Source: Paguma larvata (Eukaryota; Chordata; Mammalia; Carnivora; Viverridae). From it: 64,000 nucleotides of DNA. The position numbers were made by a program, and so were the translations under genes. Location of the stretch: the NCBI GenBank assembly GCA_030068075.1, contig CM057832.1, positions 75,618,002 to 75,682,001 on the forward strand, read 5' to 3'. The notes below the pieces were generated by a model. It did no database searches. It was given only the letters and a program-made list of their open reading frames with translations, and was not told the origin of the DNA. Positions 45,930 through 57,190 of the stretch are shown piece by piece. Numbering within the stretch: the first letter of the stretch is position 1; each line of letters begins with the position of its first letter.

Positions 45930-46520
45930 CCCTTGTCTCATCATCCACTGTATGTAAACGCTCTTCCTCCATCTCTGCTTGCCCTGTTACCCGAGCCAGA
46001 AAGCTCTAGTCGTTCTCTATAACTCCTCTCCTACCCTCCAATTCCAATCGTTCAGTTATGATTAATTTTTCATCTTAAGTATTGCTTTAATTTATTTCCC
46101 ACTACAGTAGCTCTTGTCTAACTACAGAGCATCCGTACTATTTCACAAATCTCCCTAATAGGTCTCAGTCACTGGATACACCCTCTTTTATCCATTCTTT
46201 GCCTGTGACCTTTGCAGTAAACAATGTGATCATGTTCTTTCTCTGTTTTAAAGACCTTTACTGGCTCCTTCTAGTCTACAACATGGAGTAATCTTTCTTT
46301 GGTTTGTCACACAGGCTATTAAGCATCTAACCCTAGTCTGTAGACTTAGTCTCACCTCCTCCTTCCCATCCCCTATCAAGAGACTACAGCCCACACTCAA
46401 ACAGTCCATGTGCATCAGAAGTCAGAATCTTTGTGCCTGATGTACCATCTGGTATGAACATTGCTCCCTTTTTCTCTGCCTGGCAGTTCTTACTTAGCTT
46501 CATTACCCATGTCAAATACC
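45930..46520 (+). mobile_element. L2 LINE fragment (probable)
   Basis: Plus-strand order resembles the L2 ORF2 3' part: TTTATCCATTCTTTGCCTGT, ACAATGTGATCATGTTCTTT, CTCTGTTTTAAAGACCTTTA, CTGGCTCCTTCTAGTCTACA, CTCACCTCCTCCTTCCCATC, CATTGCTCCCTTTTTCTCTG, CCTGGCAGTTCTTACTTAGC. An L2-like tail (CAGTACATAACAGAGGCTCA) occurs later, at about 46805-46824, and may be a displaced end. Confidence 0.58.
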
Positions 46521-48834
46521 AATACCTTTTGAAAGCCTTTGTATGCTCGTAGCAGTGAAACATTTTATAATGAGAGGGGTACAATGAAAGGCATACACTG
46601 ATATTAGGAAAGAGTTCAGGGGTCTTGGAATTTAGTTGTGAGGGAGAGAAAAAAATTTTGGTGATTTCTATTGGAAAACATTGAGACTACCTATCATAGG
46701 GAGATTGATTTTAAAAGTATTTTGAAATTTATTAACTATGCATGTCTCAAGATGTATCTTTAGATTCAAAAGCAATCTCTACTTCAACTCTGTAGCCTAA
46801 TGCTCAGTACATAACAGAGGCTCAATATACACGGATAGATTGATAATTGAATAGGTGTACTAAGTGATTATCCAATAGGTGTACTGGAATTCCAACTGAA
46901 GTATTAGAATTTCAACTGAGATCACTGAACTACTTCTTGACTTTCCCACTTGAACATAGTTCCTGATTTTAGTCAGAATTGAGTGTTGTTTTCCAATGAT
47001 TATCCATGTAATATTCAAATAAATGTGGTCCTTCCATAAGAATTATTTCCCAATGTTGGAGTAAGTCTCAGCACTTCTATTCAAAGAAAATACCTCTGTT
47101 AGGCATTAGAGCAAAAAAAAAAAAAAGAAAAAAAAAAGGGTATTTTACCAAGGATTTCGTAGGGGAGAAAGACAATAGAAGTTATGTTATTCAACTCATA
47201 GTATTTTACCTTCCCAACACTGGAAAAATTTTCATACATCATTTTAATGGTTTCTCTTCTTACTCAAAAGCCACTGAACTTTTGTTTCTTTTCAACCTCA
47301 CCCCCAACGTATCCATTCAGCCTTACTCCTGCTGGCAGCTATTCATTCTACATCCTTCCAGATCTCACCATTTCTTATTCAAGGCAAGTTAACTGCCTCA
47401 ACTTCCTGAGTTTTAAAGTCACCATCGACCAGTTAATATTTTTTTCCACAGTGCATTTTATGTTCACAATCAACTAAATATTATTTTCCACAATTACAAT
47501 ATATTGATTGTTCTTAACTAAAAGGTCTTCTCTGGATAGGAGGATCTATTTGTTAGAAACAGATTGAGGATGTGCAATTATTTCTCCAATAGTTTTTTTT
47601 TTTTTTTTGCTTTTGTCTTTTTTTTTCCTGTCACACCTAGTACAGAGACTTAAAAGCTTTTTAAAGTTGTAGTTTGAATGTGAATAAAGAACCAAATATT
47701 TTATTTTCCTTCTTCTAAACTCTGAGACTGCTGAAGTCTGAAGGAATATGTCTGTATTCGATAAATACTAGAAAGTTCCTGTTTCTAGATTCATTGTAGG
47801 AAGGTCACATCTGAGCTAATTTGATGAACCAGAGAAAAGAGGAGAACCTTAGTTTTTGCATGTTTTCAACATCTTTCCTCTAGAAAAAAAATGTCTCAAT
47901 TGGAAAATTGTCATGAGAAACAAACAAAAAGTCTTGTCTATGATTCAATACATATCTTTGAGAAGTAACTCTAAGGACTGTTCTTAATAGAACTAGGTTA
48001 ATGTGTTATACACAGTTTTAAAGATTTCCTTGCATATGCTTTTTGAAAGCCTTTCACTATTTTTCTTTTCTAAGGTAGAGTATTTTATAAATGACCATTG
48101 GAGTTAGATAAATTGGAGTGAAGTGTGGTTAACCTGGAAGAAATCACAATGATTCTAATTCAGTTCTAAAGCACATTTGAAGTAGATCTATGGGCTTTCT
48201 GTTTGAATTAGGCCCCTCCTCAGTGACCAATTCCAGCCAAAGATAACATCTTTTTTCCCCTTCATCTCTATAGGGCAAATTTCCTTGATAATAGCAATTC
48301 TTTCTTCTTAAAAAGCGTGAACTGGACCAGCTTGCTCACTACTCAGAAATGCCCAATTGTGAGATTACCCACAAACCACAGCCCCACCTCCCTGCCTAAC
48401 TGTGAACAGTTTGACAATGACTCAGCGTTAATAGAAGAGGGCCATTTTAAGTCAGTGTCAGCATAAGTATTAGGGAAGGATTTTACTACATCAGTGATTT
48501 ACAATTCTGATATAGTCAGTATAATGTCTTTAATTTTTATGGAGAACTAACGAAAAGTAGCTTCGACATGATAATGTGTCTTAGTCAGGACTTTATCTCT
48601 CTGGACTATCATTTTCCCTGTAAACATATCTGCTTTTGATCCTCTTTTTTTTTATTCTCAAGTTTTTAAATTTGGTTTTTAATATATCAAGAAGAATTAA
48701 GGTAGATCAATAGAGAGATTGATAATCTCATTGATATTTATTTATGTGTATGTATACATAATGTTGTGCTTCATTGATTAACCTGTTTCCAGCCTCCATA
48801 TCTAGCTAAGAAAGGGAAGGAAAGGCAAGCCTGC
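46521..48834. other. No confident feature; homopolymer runs
   Basis: A-runs at 47114-47137, T-runs at 47593-47607 and 47617-47627, and a small local duplication of AATAGGTGTACT (46850 and 46874). Weak L2-like sequence around 47240-47480 could not be confirmed. Confidence 0.4.
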
Positions 48835-49000
48835 ACTGAGAACTTTCTGCCAGCCACTGTGTTAAATACTTTTATATAGATCATTTAATTTTGTGAAAAA
48901 AATCTATTTTTACCTTTTGTTTTAAAGATGAAGGGAAAAAAAAACACCAACATAGATTAATTTACTCAAGGTGATAGAAATATGAAATGATAATTTCAAA
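48835..49000 (+). mobile_element. MIR fragment
   Basis: TTTCTGCCAGCCACTGTGTT, AAATACTTTTATATAGATCA, TTTAATTTTGTG, TTAAAGATGAAGGGAA and TTTACTCAAGGTGATAG follow the MIR order 'tgtgccaggcactgttctaag... ttacagatgaggaaac... cccaaggtcac'. Confidence 0.65.
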
Positions 49001-49139
49001 GTACATGCATTTTGTACTTGGCCATGAAAAACTGTTTACACATGTAAGCTTTTTCGTTCATAAAGTGTTTCCTGCAGATGTCATGCTTTTATATCCCATC
49101 CAATATATTATACACTCTACAGAAAAAGTGGGAGAGAGA

Positions 49140-49430
49140 GCATTTCTGAGTGCCTGCTCTGTGCCAAATATGATCTGGAAACTTGTTACTGAAGCAGCCC
49201 ACATTAGCCAAATGCACAATGGTCACCTGTTGTGTGGACAGGCTGTATGTAGGCTATTTTGATATCAACCCATGTCATATCATTGAGTCCTCAGACAATT
49301 GCAAGACAGGCGTTGGCCTAACCATTATAAAGATGAGGAAACTGATCAGAGAAGTGAGTTAGCTAACATGATTTTATTGTGCTACTATATAGCAATACTT
49401 GAATTCACACTTAGATGATCATGCTTACTA
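49140..49430 (+). mobile_element. MIR SINE (interrupted or expanded)
   Basis: GAGTGCCTGCTCTGTGCCAA (49149) is the MIR 5' core. After about 90 unrelated-looking bases the MIR resumes with CATATCATTGAGTCCTCAGA, TTATAAAGATGAGGAAACTG and AGAGAAGTGAGTTAGCTAAC. The intervening segment carries the string GTTACTGAAGCAGCCCACA, found again at 50373. Confidence 0.65.
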
Positions 49431-49449
49431 CAGTCCAGTTTCTCCTTTC

Positions 49450-50209
49450 TCAGTCAACTTCTGTGACCTCTTCTGGACTTGAATGCATATGGCCATTTTG
49501 TATGCTGCCAGATAGTGCAGTAATGGTGCATCTAGTTGTGAAAAGTTTGTTAAAAAAAAAAAAGTTTTTATCCTCTGGACTCTTCTTTACCACAGTCCCA
49601 ATGTCTACGATGTTATTGGGCTTAAATATGTTCCATGAAGGTTTCTGACCCCCATAAAAGCAACCCAAGCCCTTGTTTGTAGCTACTTGTATGCTTTTGG
49701 TGGAGAACAACTTTTTTTTCTGTGTGGGAAGACCATCTTCACCAATGCAGATTGTGTTGACAGTGTAGAAATATACATGGACCAATGAGGAGCAGGGGAG
49801 ATGTGCTTAGCAAGCATAGGTGCTGGAATCATTTCTAACAATGATGGGTTAACAAAAGTTTGACAGATACGGTCTCCATGCCCAGTTGGTACTACTAAAA
49901 GCATTTCATCTCTTGGACTACAACAGTAGAGGAAATCAGTGGTCTGATGCAATGGCACACCAAGTAGAAGAAGGAGAAGAAATGAGAGCATTCTATCCCA
50001 GGTTCAGGCAGTAAGAAAGTGCACTGTCTGTTGAAAATGTAGAAACAATAATCTTCCTGAGAAGTTCTGTCGGCTTCTTTACTCCACACCAGCAATTCTA
50101 AACAACAAGAGTGATAACGTGTATCCCCGCCCCCTAGACCACTCCCACCCTCCCTTGTTACACCACTAAAGATGCAGACTTTCCTTTTCTTGACAGTTGC
50201 AAACACCAT
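49450..50209 (-). other. Unidentified patch of overlapping minus-strand open frames
   Basis: Three minus-strand open frames overlap (50209-49895, 49991-49683 and 49785-49450; 104, 102 and 111 codons). The middle one begins with a hydrophobic run (MLSFLLLLLLGVPL) that could be mistaken for a signal peptide. The pattern of one frame ending as another begins could be a frameshifted pseudogene, but I recognise no protein family and see no poly-A tail, target duplication or splice structure that proves it. A T-run at 49552-49563 (A on the plus strand) interrupts the left part. Confidence 0.25.
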
Positions 50210-50266
50210 TCACTAATTCCCAAAGCCATTCCACAGGTTTGGGATGAAAAAGCCTAGACCATCTTT

Positions 50267-50307
50267 TATGTATGTATGTATGTATGTGTGTATGTATGCA
50301 TGCATGT
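50267..50307. repeat. (TATG)n microsatellite
   Basis: About ten units of TATG with GTGT and GCATGCATG interruptions. Confidence 0.93.
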
Positions 50308-50469
50308 TCTCTACATTAGCTGTTGTGGTCTTTGGATTGTATATATATCAAAAGATTCATGCAAAAACGTTCGTTACTGAAGCAGCCCACAATAATGGGA
50401 TCTTAGCTGCGATAAGCAGCTCTCCTGAGTCAACTTTTTGTCACTCCAGCACTTCATAGGGCTACTGTG

Positions 50470-50560
50470 CTTTTACATGTATTATTTCATTTTGTCCTTG
50501 TAACAGCTCAGAAGAAGTGGTGCAGTGAAACTGATCTACTGATCAAACAGGACATATGGG
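50470..50560 (+). mobile_element. MIR fragment (weak)
   Basis: TTTTACATGTATTATTTCAT and TTTGTCCTTGTAACAGCTCA match the MIR 'tttacatgtattaactcatttaatcctcacaacaac' core. The following sequence fades. Confidence 0.5.
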
Positions 50561-51699
50561 GAAATCGGATAAATTTGTTCTTTTGCACAGTGACCGTTCA
50601 AACCCATTCTGAAGGGCTGGTTCTTTTCCAGCCTCTGGATGAAACCTAGAGCTGGCCCCACAAGTTTCCTTGTCATTTAAAGATTTTTTAGAAGCCCAAT
50701 GACTTTTAGTCATAATATGGTCTCGTGTATGTCAACTTCAGTGTCATAATCACAAACTTCAAACTTTTCACATTAAAGCACCTTCCCAGCACGATGAGAA
50801 GTGAAAATGGTCCTATATTCTCTAATTTCCAGTCTAGAGTTTACTCAGTTGGCTGGCTCATGACATCTCCATCATTGAAAAAGGGAGGGGTTGAGGAAAC
50901 CAGAAAGGGCTTAACATGCCTGGCCAGGTGCCCGTCTGGTGTTGGCTTCTTCTGGTCATGGCAGAAGCTTAAAGCTTATGTTCTCTTTCAGAGGTCACTT
51001 TCGTGGGCACTTCTGAGTCCCTCTCACTTAGGAAATTACCACTTGTAATTCATTGAAAGTAGGGGAATCCTTCTGCTTTAGTCAGTACTTATCATTCCTT
51101 CCTTTATCTAGGTGGTGTTCAGTATATATATTCTGACATCTTCACAAGTCTTTTCATCCCTTTAGGTGGCCTTCTTGGTTGGGTTCTAAAGCAGCAAGTC
51201 ACCAGGTACCTTTGACCCTTCATCGGTCCTGTTTTTATTCAGTTTCTTGAACACAACCCTTTGCACTTTGGATTTGTCAGGTAGGAACCAGATGCCAGTC
51301 CATAGTATCCCCCAAAACTGTAAGGCGCATATATCATACCCACCGTGTAGTCTCCTTGAAACTCTTTTCACTAACCTTGAGGTAAAACTAAAGTGTTCCA
51401 TGCTACTCTCCATAGGAGTGGAGGAAATCCTCTCATGTTAACCACTTTCTCCAAGAAAATCCTTCTTTTAATCTCCAACTCCCCCTGTGGTGGCCAACTT
51501 TAATCCTTTTATACCCTTAAGTCATTGGTAAAAATTGCACAAGGGCAGACATATTGCAGAACTGGGTTTCATCACTGCTGTGCGAGTTCCATCTAAATGT
51601 TTCAGGAGCTCACTTTGAAAACTCGGAGTGGTTGACCTCTATGTTTTTGGGGCCTTAGCATTAACCAAGTCTAAAAAATCCATTTTAACATACGTTGGC
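50561..51699. other. No recognised feature
   Basis: Mixed composition with open frames at 50725-51048 and 51186-51441. No domain or repeat family is recognised. Confidence 0.4.
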
Positions 51700-51845
51700 A
51701 AACATTATTCACATTTTACATGACAGAAAACAGAGGCTCGAAGGGTTTAAGGCATCCGGTCGAATGTCGATGTGTAGCTATGGAAGGCAGAGCTTGTTTC
51801 ACTGGATTCCCAAGCCTGTGTCAGCTTCACCAGACCTCACTATGT
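51700..51845 (+). mobile_element. MIR fragment
   Basis: TTATTCACATTTTACATGAC, AGAAAACAGAGGCTCGAAGG, GTTTAAGGCATCCGGTCGAA, GGAAGGCAGAGCTTGTTTCA and CTGGATTCCCAAGCCTGTGT follow the MIR 3' half in order. Confidence 0.68.
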
Positions 51846-54800
51846 TGGTATCAACGTGATAGTCCACACTACAAATTTAACACACGAGGAAGTCCAAATT
51901 TAAAATTAGAGTGGAATTTCCAAGCTTGCTTAGTTTTAAAACCCAGATCGCTGACTGACTTAACAATTGCTTAATGTTAAATTAACTTCAGAATAACTAT
52001 ATGAACTCATGAACTCAGACTTCCCTGCTGATGTGTTACTATTTCAGACTCCTGTCTGTGATGTCACAAGGCCACTAAAGATTAGTTTAATGTTTCTCAG
52101 TGTCTGCATTCGTTGGAGGAATCCAGGAATAACAGGATCTCAGTATTAATTTATAGATTGTTTCAGAAGCATATTGTAAATCTTACAGTACATTCTCATT
52201 GGAACTGTAAGGATGTGAGCTAGAAGAGTTAAAGATTTCACTACACTTTGAGAAAAGAAAAAGTTGTAGCTCCTGTGTCCTGGAACGTACTTCCTCTCTC
52301 AATAGCTCTTATTTCTCAGGCTGATGGGAGCTATTATGAGTGTATACTTGCCCACTTTTGAGAGTCCTGTGCATCAGCCACTTTAGATATGGATTCTGAA
52401 GATGGATGGGTAGATGATAGTCACAGCTCCATTTGATTAGAGTCATTGATTATGAGTATTTAATTCATCACTTCGTGAAGTTCTCTGAGATGACTGAATT
52501 GTGGGAGGCAGTATACACTAAAAACAATCTCTCCCAGGTTGATGTTCTGCCCCTTCTCTTTTTCGAGTGGCCACAAGAGAGTAGCAGTCCATCAGTATAT
52601 GTGATTCTTTGCCCCGAAGGCTTATATTCTCAAAAATGAATGACCCATTAGGCAAAGACTTGAACTGAACTGAAACCAGCCAAAATAATGCAGAACATGC
52701 TGGAAGGATAAGATGAGATCCTTCCTTGACTTCCTTAACAGAATGTGGTAAATACCTTCCAAGCTCTTGTATTTTTAACTTACAAAAAGGAAAAAAAAAA
52801 GATAAAAGAGTGAAGAAGAGGGGAGAAACAAGCTTTTTGCTGAAAAGCAAAGTTTAATTAAGAGAAAGTATAATAAAAAAGAAATAAGCACAAAAACAAG
52901 AAAGTATAAAATGCAAATGCATTTTTGTGTGTGTGTGTGCACATAGCTTTCTTCTATAGGAGCATATTAAAATTAGTATTCAGATCTATGGGATAGAGAT
53001 TCTATTATTAAAGCAACTGAAGAGTTTTAATATTATAAATATGTATGACTTTGTGAAACCATAAGAAATATATTCTGCTCAAAGTTCTACTAATGCTGAA
53101 TATTTTAATGAAACTTAATGCATTTTTATACAAGTGGTATAAATTATCCACTTTAAAATTAGATAAAAACTATTTGAGAAATAATTACGAGTATGTGTTC
53201 CTTAGATTGGAGTTGGAGGATTCCTGGATAGGGTATCAGGTCAAACCCGTCATCTGCCCCCAAGCACTCAATTCCACAATAATGCCCCTAACCATATTAT
53301 GGCAATTGATTCTCAATATTTAGAGAATTCTAATTCATTTCCACTCTTCCTTAACAAAAGAGAGCCATTTATGGAAAGTACTTGTGGTTTTTTAATTTTT
53401 TAATTTTTTTATTTTTTCTCCTTCTATTTGGCCAGCTATCTAGCTGAAACTCATAGAGTTTCAGCTCCCCATCCAGGGCCTTTCCTAGTTGATTGCAAAT
53501 GTTGTGCAGATTGTAGTATGTACTTAATAAAGGCCTGGCTTTATCCTTGCTTTAGGTTAATCACAAACAATCCTCCTCTCCATGCTTACCGACAAGCTTC
53601 CTACGAGTCCACTGCAAATTGTCCATAGAATCTGTGTAAACAACTTATCTGCTCAGAGCTTATTTTACCAACACCTGCATGATACTGATTACTAGAGGCA
53701 CAATTTCATTTTTATTGCACTTAAATATATTTCATTTTAAAGTGCTGTTTCTATGCTGAATGTCTATTTTTCTTTTTCTCCTTTCCTCTTCTCAATTTTG
53801 TGCAGTACCAACCCCTACCTCCCTTTGCCAAATCCCGATGCCAATGTCAGTGAAAGATGGATTATAGACACTGGAAGCAGTATATTCATTATAGGCACAA
53901 TTGTTGAGTTGTGATGTATTTATACTTCAGAAAATATATATATTACATATTTCTAAATATATCCATATCTATCTTATTATTAAAACACTTTTTTCAGTTT
54001 CCATACTATTTGGATGACTGTTTATAGACCTGAGGTAATACAGTTGTTAATTTTTGAAGAAAATAATACTGCTCTGACACTACCATATTTTGTGTGAAGA
54101 GCACTTTTTGTTTTCAAAAAGATTCACTCTAAAATGATCATTGAGCACATAGCAATCTAACCTGAGCGTTTCCTAATCTGTGGTGCTAGAGGGTATGCAT
54201 GAGAATGACTTGCGAACATTTTCAAATAACGCAACTTAATCCTTCTCTTCGTCGATAATAATGTGTTATATATATTTTTTGGAGTTGTATGCCTTTCTGT
54301 GCATATCATAATATTAGAATCCTGTGTTCAGGACAGGTAGGTGGGGAAGGATGTGCAGGACACTTGATAGTTTGAAAAAAAAAACCTCTCCAAATAATTT
54401 TAATACAACTCTGCCCTTGCTTCCTGTCTATGAAAATCAGCAACCTAGGTTTTGTACTGGGAAAACCTATATAACTTCAAATTCTACGTTGACTCCAGAG
54501 CAAAGGAAATCATTAGCTATGTTTGGGAATGTGGGAATGGGAAAGAGAGGAGAGGAACAGGTGTTTTTGCAACACCCTGACCATTTTTAAGCCTTTAGCT
54601 TCAAAGTTCTTTTTGAATGAATAGGATCTTTGTGACCTAACAGGCTTACATTCTCTTCCAGGGTTGAGATTTATTTTAATTCAGTTTATTTCTATTTGAA
54701 GGGCCCCTAGTGTAGAGTCAACATTGGATCTCCACTATGACTTTGGATTGTAGTAAACAATACTGAGTTTCAGACCATGGAAGTTGTCGTCATCATCATC

Positions 54801-54848
54801 ATCATCATCACCATCATCTTGGTTATTAATGATTTCAGTTGGAAAATA
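51846..54848. other. No recognised transposon over 3 kb
   Basis: Holds an A-run at 52791-52800, a (GT)n at 52928-52940, a perfect 11-bp hairpin at 53442-53466 and an (ATC)n at 54788-54818. Open frames at 52433-52850 and 54324-54590 have no recognisable content. Confidence 0.4.
54788..54818. repeat. (ATC)n microsatellite
   Basis: Nine to ten CAT/ATC units, one interrupted by ACC. Confidence 0.93.
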
Positions 54849-55097
54849 AGATTCATTAAATTTTCTCTTCTTTTTTTAAATTTTTTAGATTTTTTAAATT
54901 TTTATTTATTTGTGAGAGACAGAGAGACAGAGCACAAGCATGGGAAAGGCAGAGAGAGAGGGAGACACAGAATCTGAAGCAGGCTCCAGGCTCCAGACGT
55001 GGGGCTTGAACTCATAAACTGCAAGATCATGACCTGAGCTGAAGTCGGACTCTTAACCTACTGAGCCACTCAGGCATCCCGAGATTTGTTAAGTTTT
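54849..55097 (-). mobile_element. Can-SINE with internal deletion
   Basis: The body jumps from CAGGCTCCAGGCTCCAGACG directly to TGGGGCTTGAACTCATAAAC, losing about 25 bases that normally hold GAGCTGTCAGCACAGAGC. The likely target duplication is AGATTCATTAAATTTT (54849-54864) versus AGATTTGTTAAGTTTT (55082-55097), three mismatches, so it is relatively old. The head ends GAGCCACTCAGGCATCCC. Confidence 0.93.
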
Positions 55098-55199
55098 AAA
55101 TATGTGTCTTTAATGGCATTTGGCTTTTCTCAGCTTTTAAAGAATGCTTGTCTCTTTATTTTTATCATTCAAGTAGCAAGTGTTATTATAGGAATTGGC

Positions 55200-55590
55200 A
55201 TAATACTGTGTTTATTTAGTGCCTTTTTGTCGGCAATGTGCACTCACATTATCTCTTTAACCCTCTTGATAGCCTTGCATAAGATGCTTCATTAGTTCCA
55301 TTTTATTTTTTAAATATTCTTTAAAAAATGTTTATTCATTTTGAGAGAGGGGAGGAGCAAGCAGGGAAGAGGCAGAGAGAGGGAGAGAGAGAATCCCAAT
55401 CAGGGTCTGTACTGTCAGCTCAGAGCCTGATGCAGGACTTGATCCCATGACCCTGGGATTGTGACCTGAGATGAAATCAAGAGTCGGATGCTTAACTAAC
55501 TGAGCTACCCAGGTGCCCTCCAGTAGTCCCCCTGAGAAAATGAAGGTTCAGAGAGTAAAAGAGTTTCCCAAAGCCATTCTTCCTAGAACA
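55200..55590 (+). mobile_element. MIR SINE split by a Can-SINE
   Basis: Left part: TTTAGTGCCTTTTTGTCGGC, ACTCACATTATCTCTTTAAC, CCTCTTGATAGCCTTGCATA, AGATGCTTCATTAGTTCCAT. Right part after the SINE: CTGAGAAAATGAAGGTTCAG, AGAGTAAAAGAGTTTCCCAA. The two halves join into one MIR. Confidence 0.75.
55316..55519 (-). mobile_element. Can-SINE inside a MIR
   Basis: Body GAATCCCAATCAGGGTCTGT, CTGTCAGCTCAGAGCCTGAT, GGGATTGTGACCTGAGATGA, head GAGCTACCCAGGTGCCC. It belongs with the older AATCCCAA-type copies. The target duplication is only approximate (TTCATTAGTTCC versus TCCAGTAGTCCC). Confidence 0.9.
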
Positions 55591-55704
55591 TATCTTTTGA
55601 CATAAAAGTGAAGTTTTAGTCACAATAGAAATATTTTAACTTGGACCTTATGAATGTACAGTAAAACTGTCTTTGAAGTATCAGATTTTTTTGTATCTTA
55701 GTAA

Positions 55705-55705
<1 letters not shown>

Positions 55706-55738
<33 letters not shown>
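55706..55738. repeat. (GT)n microsatellite
   Basis: About 16 uninterrupted GT units. Confidence 0.97.
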
Positions 55739-55740
<2 letters not shown>

Positions 55741-56559
55741 CTCTCTAATTACTGTTTAGGGACTTCAGGCTCATTCTCTATTCCTCTGTCCTCTGTCTTT
55801 GGGTTACTGGACAACATTGGTCCAGTTACATGGGGGAAGTTACATATGTTTCACATGATTTTAACATATCTATAACATTATTACAGAGATACCATTTGGT
55901 AAGAGTTTCTTTATTCAGTCTTAATGAACATGCTTATATATGCATCTGATTGCCATTTAAATAGTAAAAATTTGTGTAATGGCCTAATGAAGAAATACAC
56001 AAAATATGTCATAAAGAAAATGCTTTTGACAGCTGTAATGATTCAGTTGGTTCTTGTTTCTTCCCCTATTCCTGGTCATAAAAGATTCCAAGATCTCTCA
56101 TGTGCTCATTAAAGCTAAAGCTCACTTTGTCTCCACAGCTTAAAGGTTTGAAAGAAAATCTATGCTGCCAAAGAGACAGTGGTAATACACACTTCCTTTA
56201 TTTTAACCATTTCAAAAATAATCAGGTTCACACCTGAGCAATGACCCATCCAAAAGAAAAGAGACGAGATGACAGATTACATGATTTGACAATAAAGAAC
56301 CAATAGCTTAGTGTTATTTTCATGGTATGTTCTCTGTTGCTGGAAGGATCTCCAAAACTCAAAATCAGCTATACCTTCAAGTGCAACCTGAGGAAACAGG
56401 ACATACCTGGCCTAAGATAGTGTGGTGATTTATAGTAGAGCTAAGAGCTGTCTGAAATCTCTTTCTTTGTTGCTCAAAGAAAGGTTGTTCATCTTGAAAG
56501 GAAGCTCAAAGAAGGTTCAGCTCAGCATTTATAAAAATGTCATTTCTAACCTCAAGAAC
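55739..56559. other. No recognised feature
   Basis: I see nothing specific. Confidence 0.45.
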
Positions 56560-56695
56560 TTACAAAAATCAGGATTCTTAGATTCTACACCAGACCCATT
56601 TTAACACAAATTTCTGTGGATTGGCCCTCAGAATCTGAATTTTCCACAAACATCGTACTTGATTGTAATGCGTACTAAAGTTTCAGAACCACCAT
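56560..56695 (-). mobile_element. MER5-type hAT MITE
   Basis: Reverse orientation: ACACCAGACCCATTTTAACA, CTCAGAATCTGAATTTTCCA, CAAACATCGTACTTGATTGT, AATGCGTACTAAAGTTTCAG, AACCACC. The right end is the complement of the MER5A left terminal repeat ('cagtggttctcaaacttt'). Confidence 0.72.
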
Positions 56696-56704
56696 TTTAG
56701 ATCA

Positions 56705-56820
56705 GCCTTCCCCTTAGACGTGAGGGAATTGAGGTCCTGAAGACATTTTTGTTTTCTCCCAAGGTGATAGACACAGGATCTGAGGTGGTTCTAAAGCCCA
56801 GATGTTCTGATGCCCCATTG
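56705..56820 (+). mobile_element. MIR fragment
   Basis: TGAGGGAATTGAGGTCCTGA, TCTCCCAAGGTGATAGACAC and GGTTCTAAAGCCCAGATGTT, TCTGATGCCCC match the MIR 3' half from 'gatgaggaaactgaggc' on. Confidence 0.65.
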
Positions 56821-56998
56821 GGTGAGTTTTATTCAGATCTACAGATTTTGGTCTCTTTTCTTTGATCCATTCCAAACTGGGCAGGAGAAATCAACACAAA
56901 ATTGAATGCCACAGTTCTAGGAGTTAGATTTCATGTTTTCATATTCTGAGGTTATTTATGTTTTCAGAGACTTCTGGAACTCTTCAGAACACTGAATT

Positions 56999-57190
56999 GG
57001 GGCACCTGGGTGGCTCAGTCGGTTATGCATCCGACTTTGGCTCAGGTCATGATCTCAGGGTTCGTGGGTTCAAGCTCCACATCAGGCTCCGTGCTGACAA
57101 CTCGGAGTCTGGAGCCTGCTTTGGATTCCCTCTCTGCCCCTCCTCTGCTTGTGCTCTTTCTCTCTTTCAAGAATAAATGAACATTAAAAA
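56999..57190 (+). mobile_element. Can-SINE, plus strand
   Basis: Starts GGGGCACCTGGGTGGCTCAG, with GGTTATGCATCCGACTTTGG, GTGGGTTCAAGCTCC (B box with one change) and GGAGCCTGCTTTGGATTCCC (the TCTGTGTCTCC block is missing), ending AAGAATAAATGAACATTAAA. A short CACTGAA occurs on both flanks (56991 and 57194), too short to be conclusive. Confidence 0.95.

Noticed and set aside
47114..47137. Poly-A run as the tail of a processed pseudogene
   Set aside because: No coding-like or retroelement sequence lies immediately upstream and no target duplication is visible.
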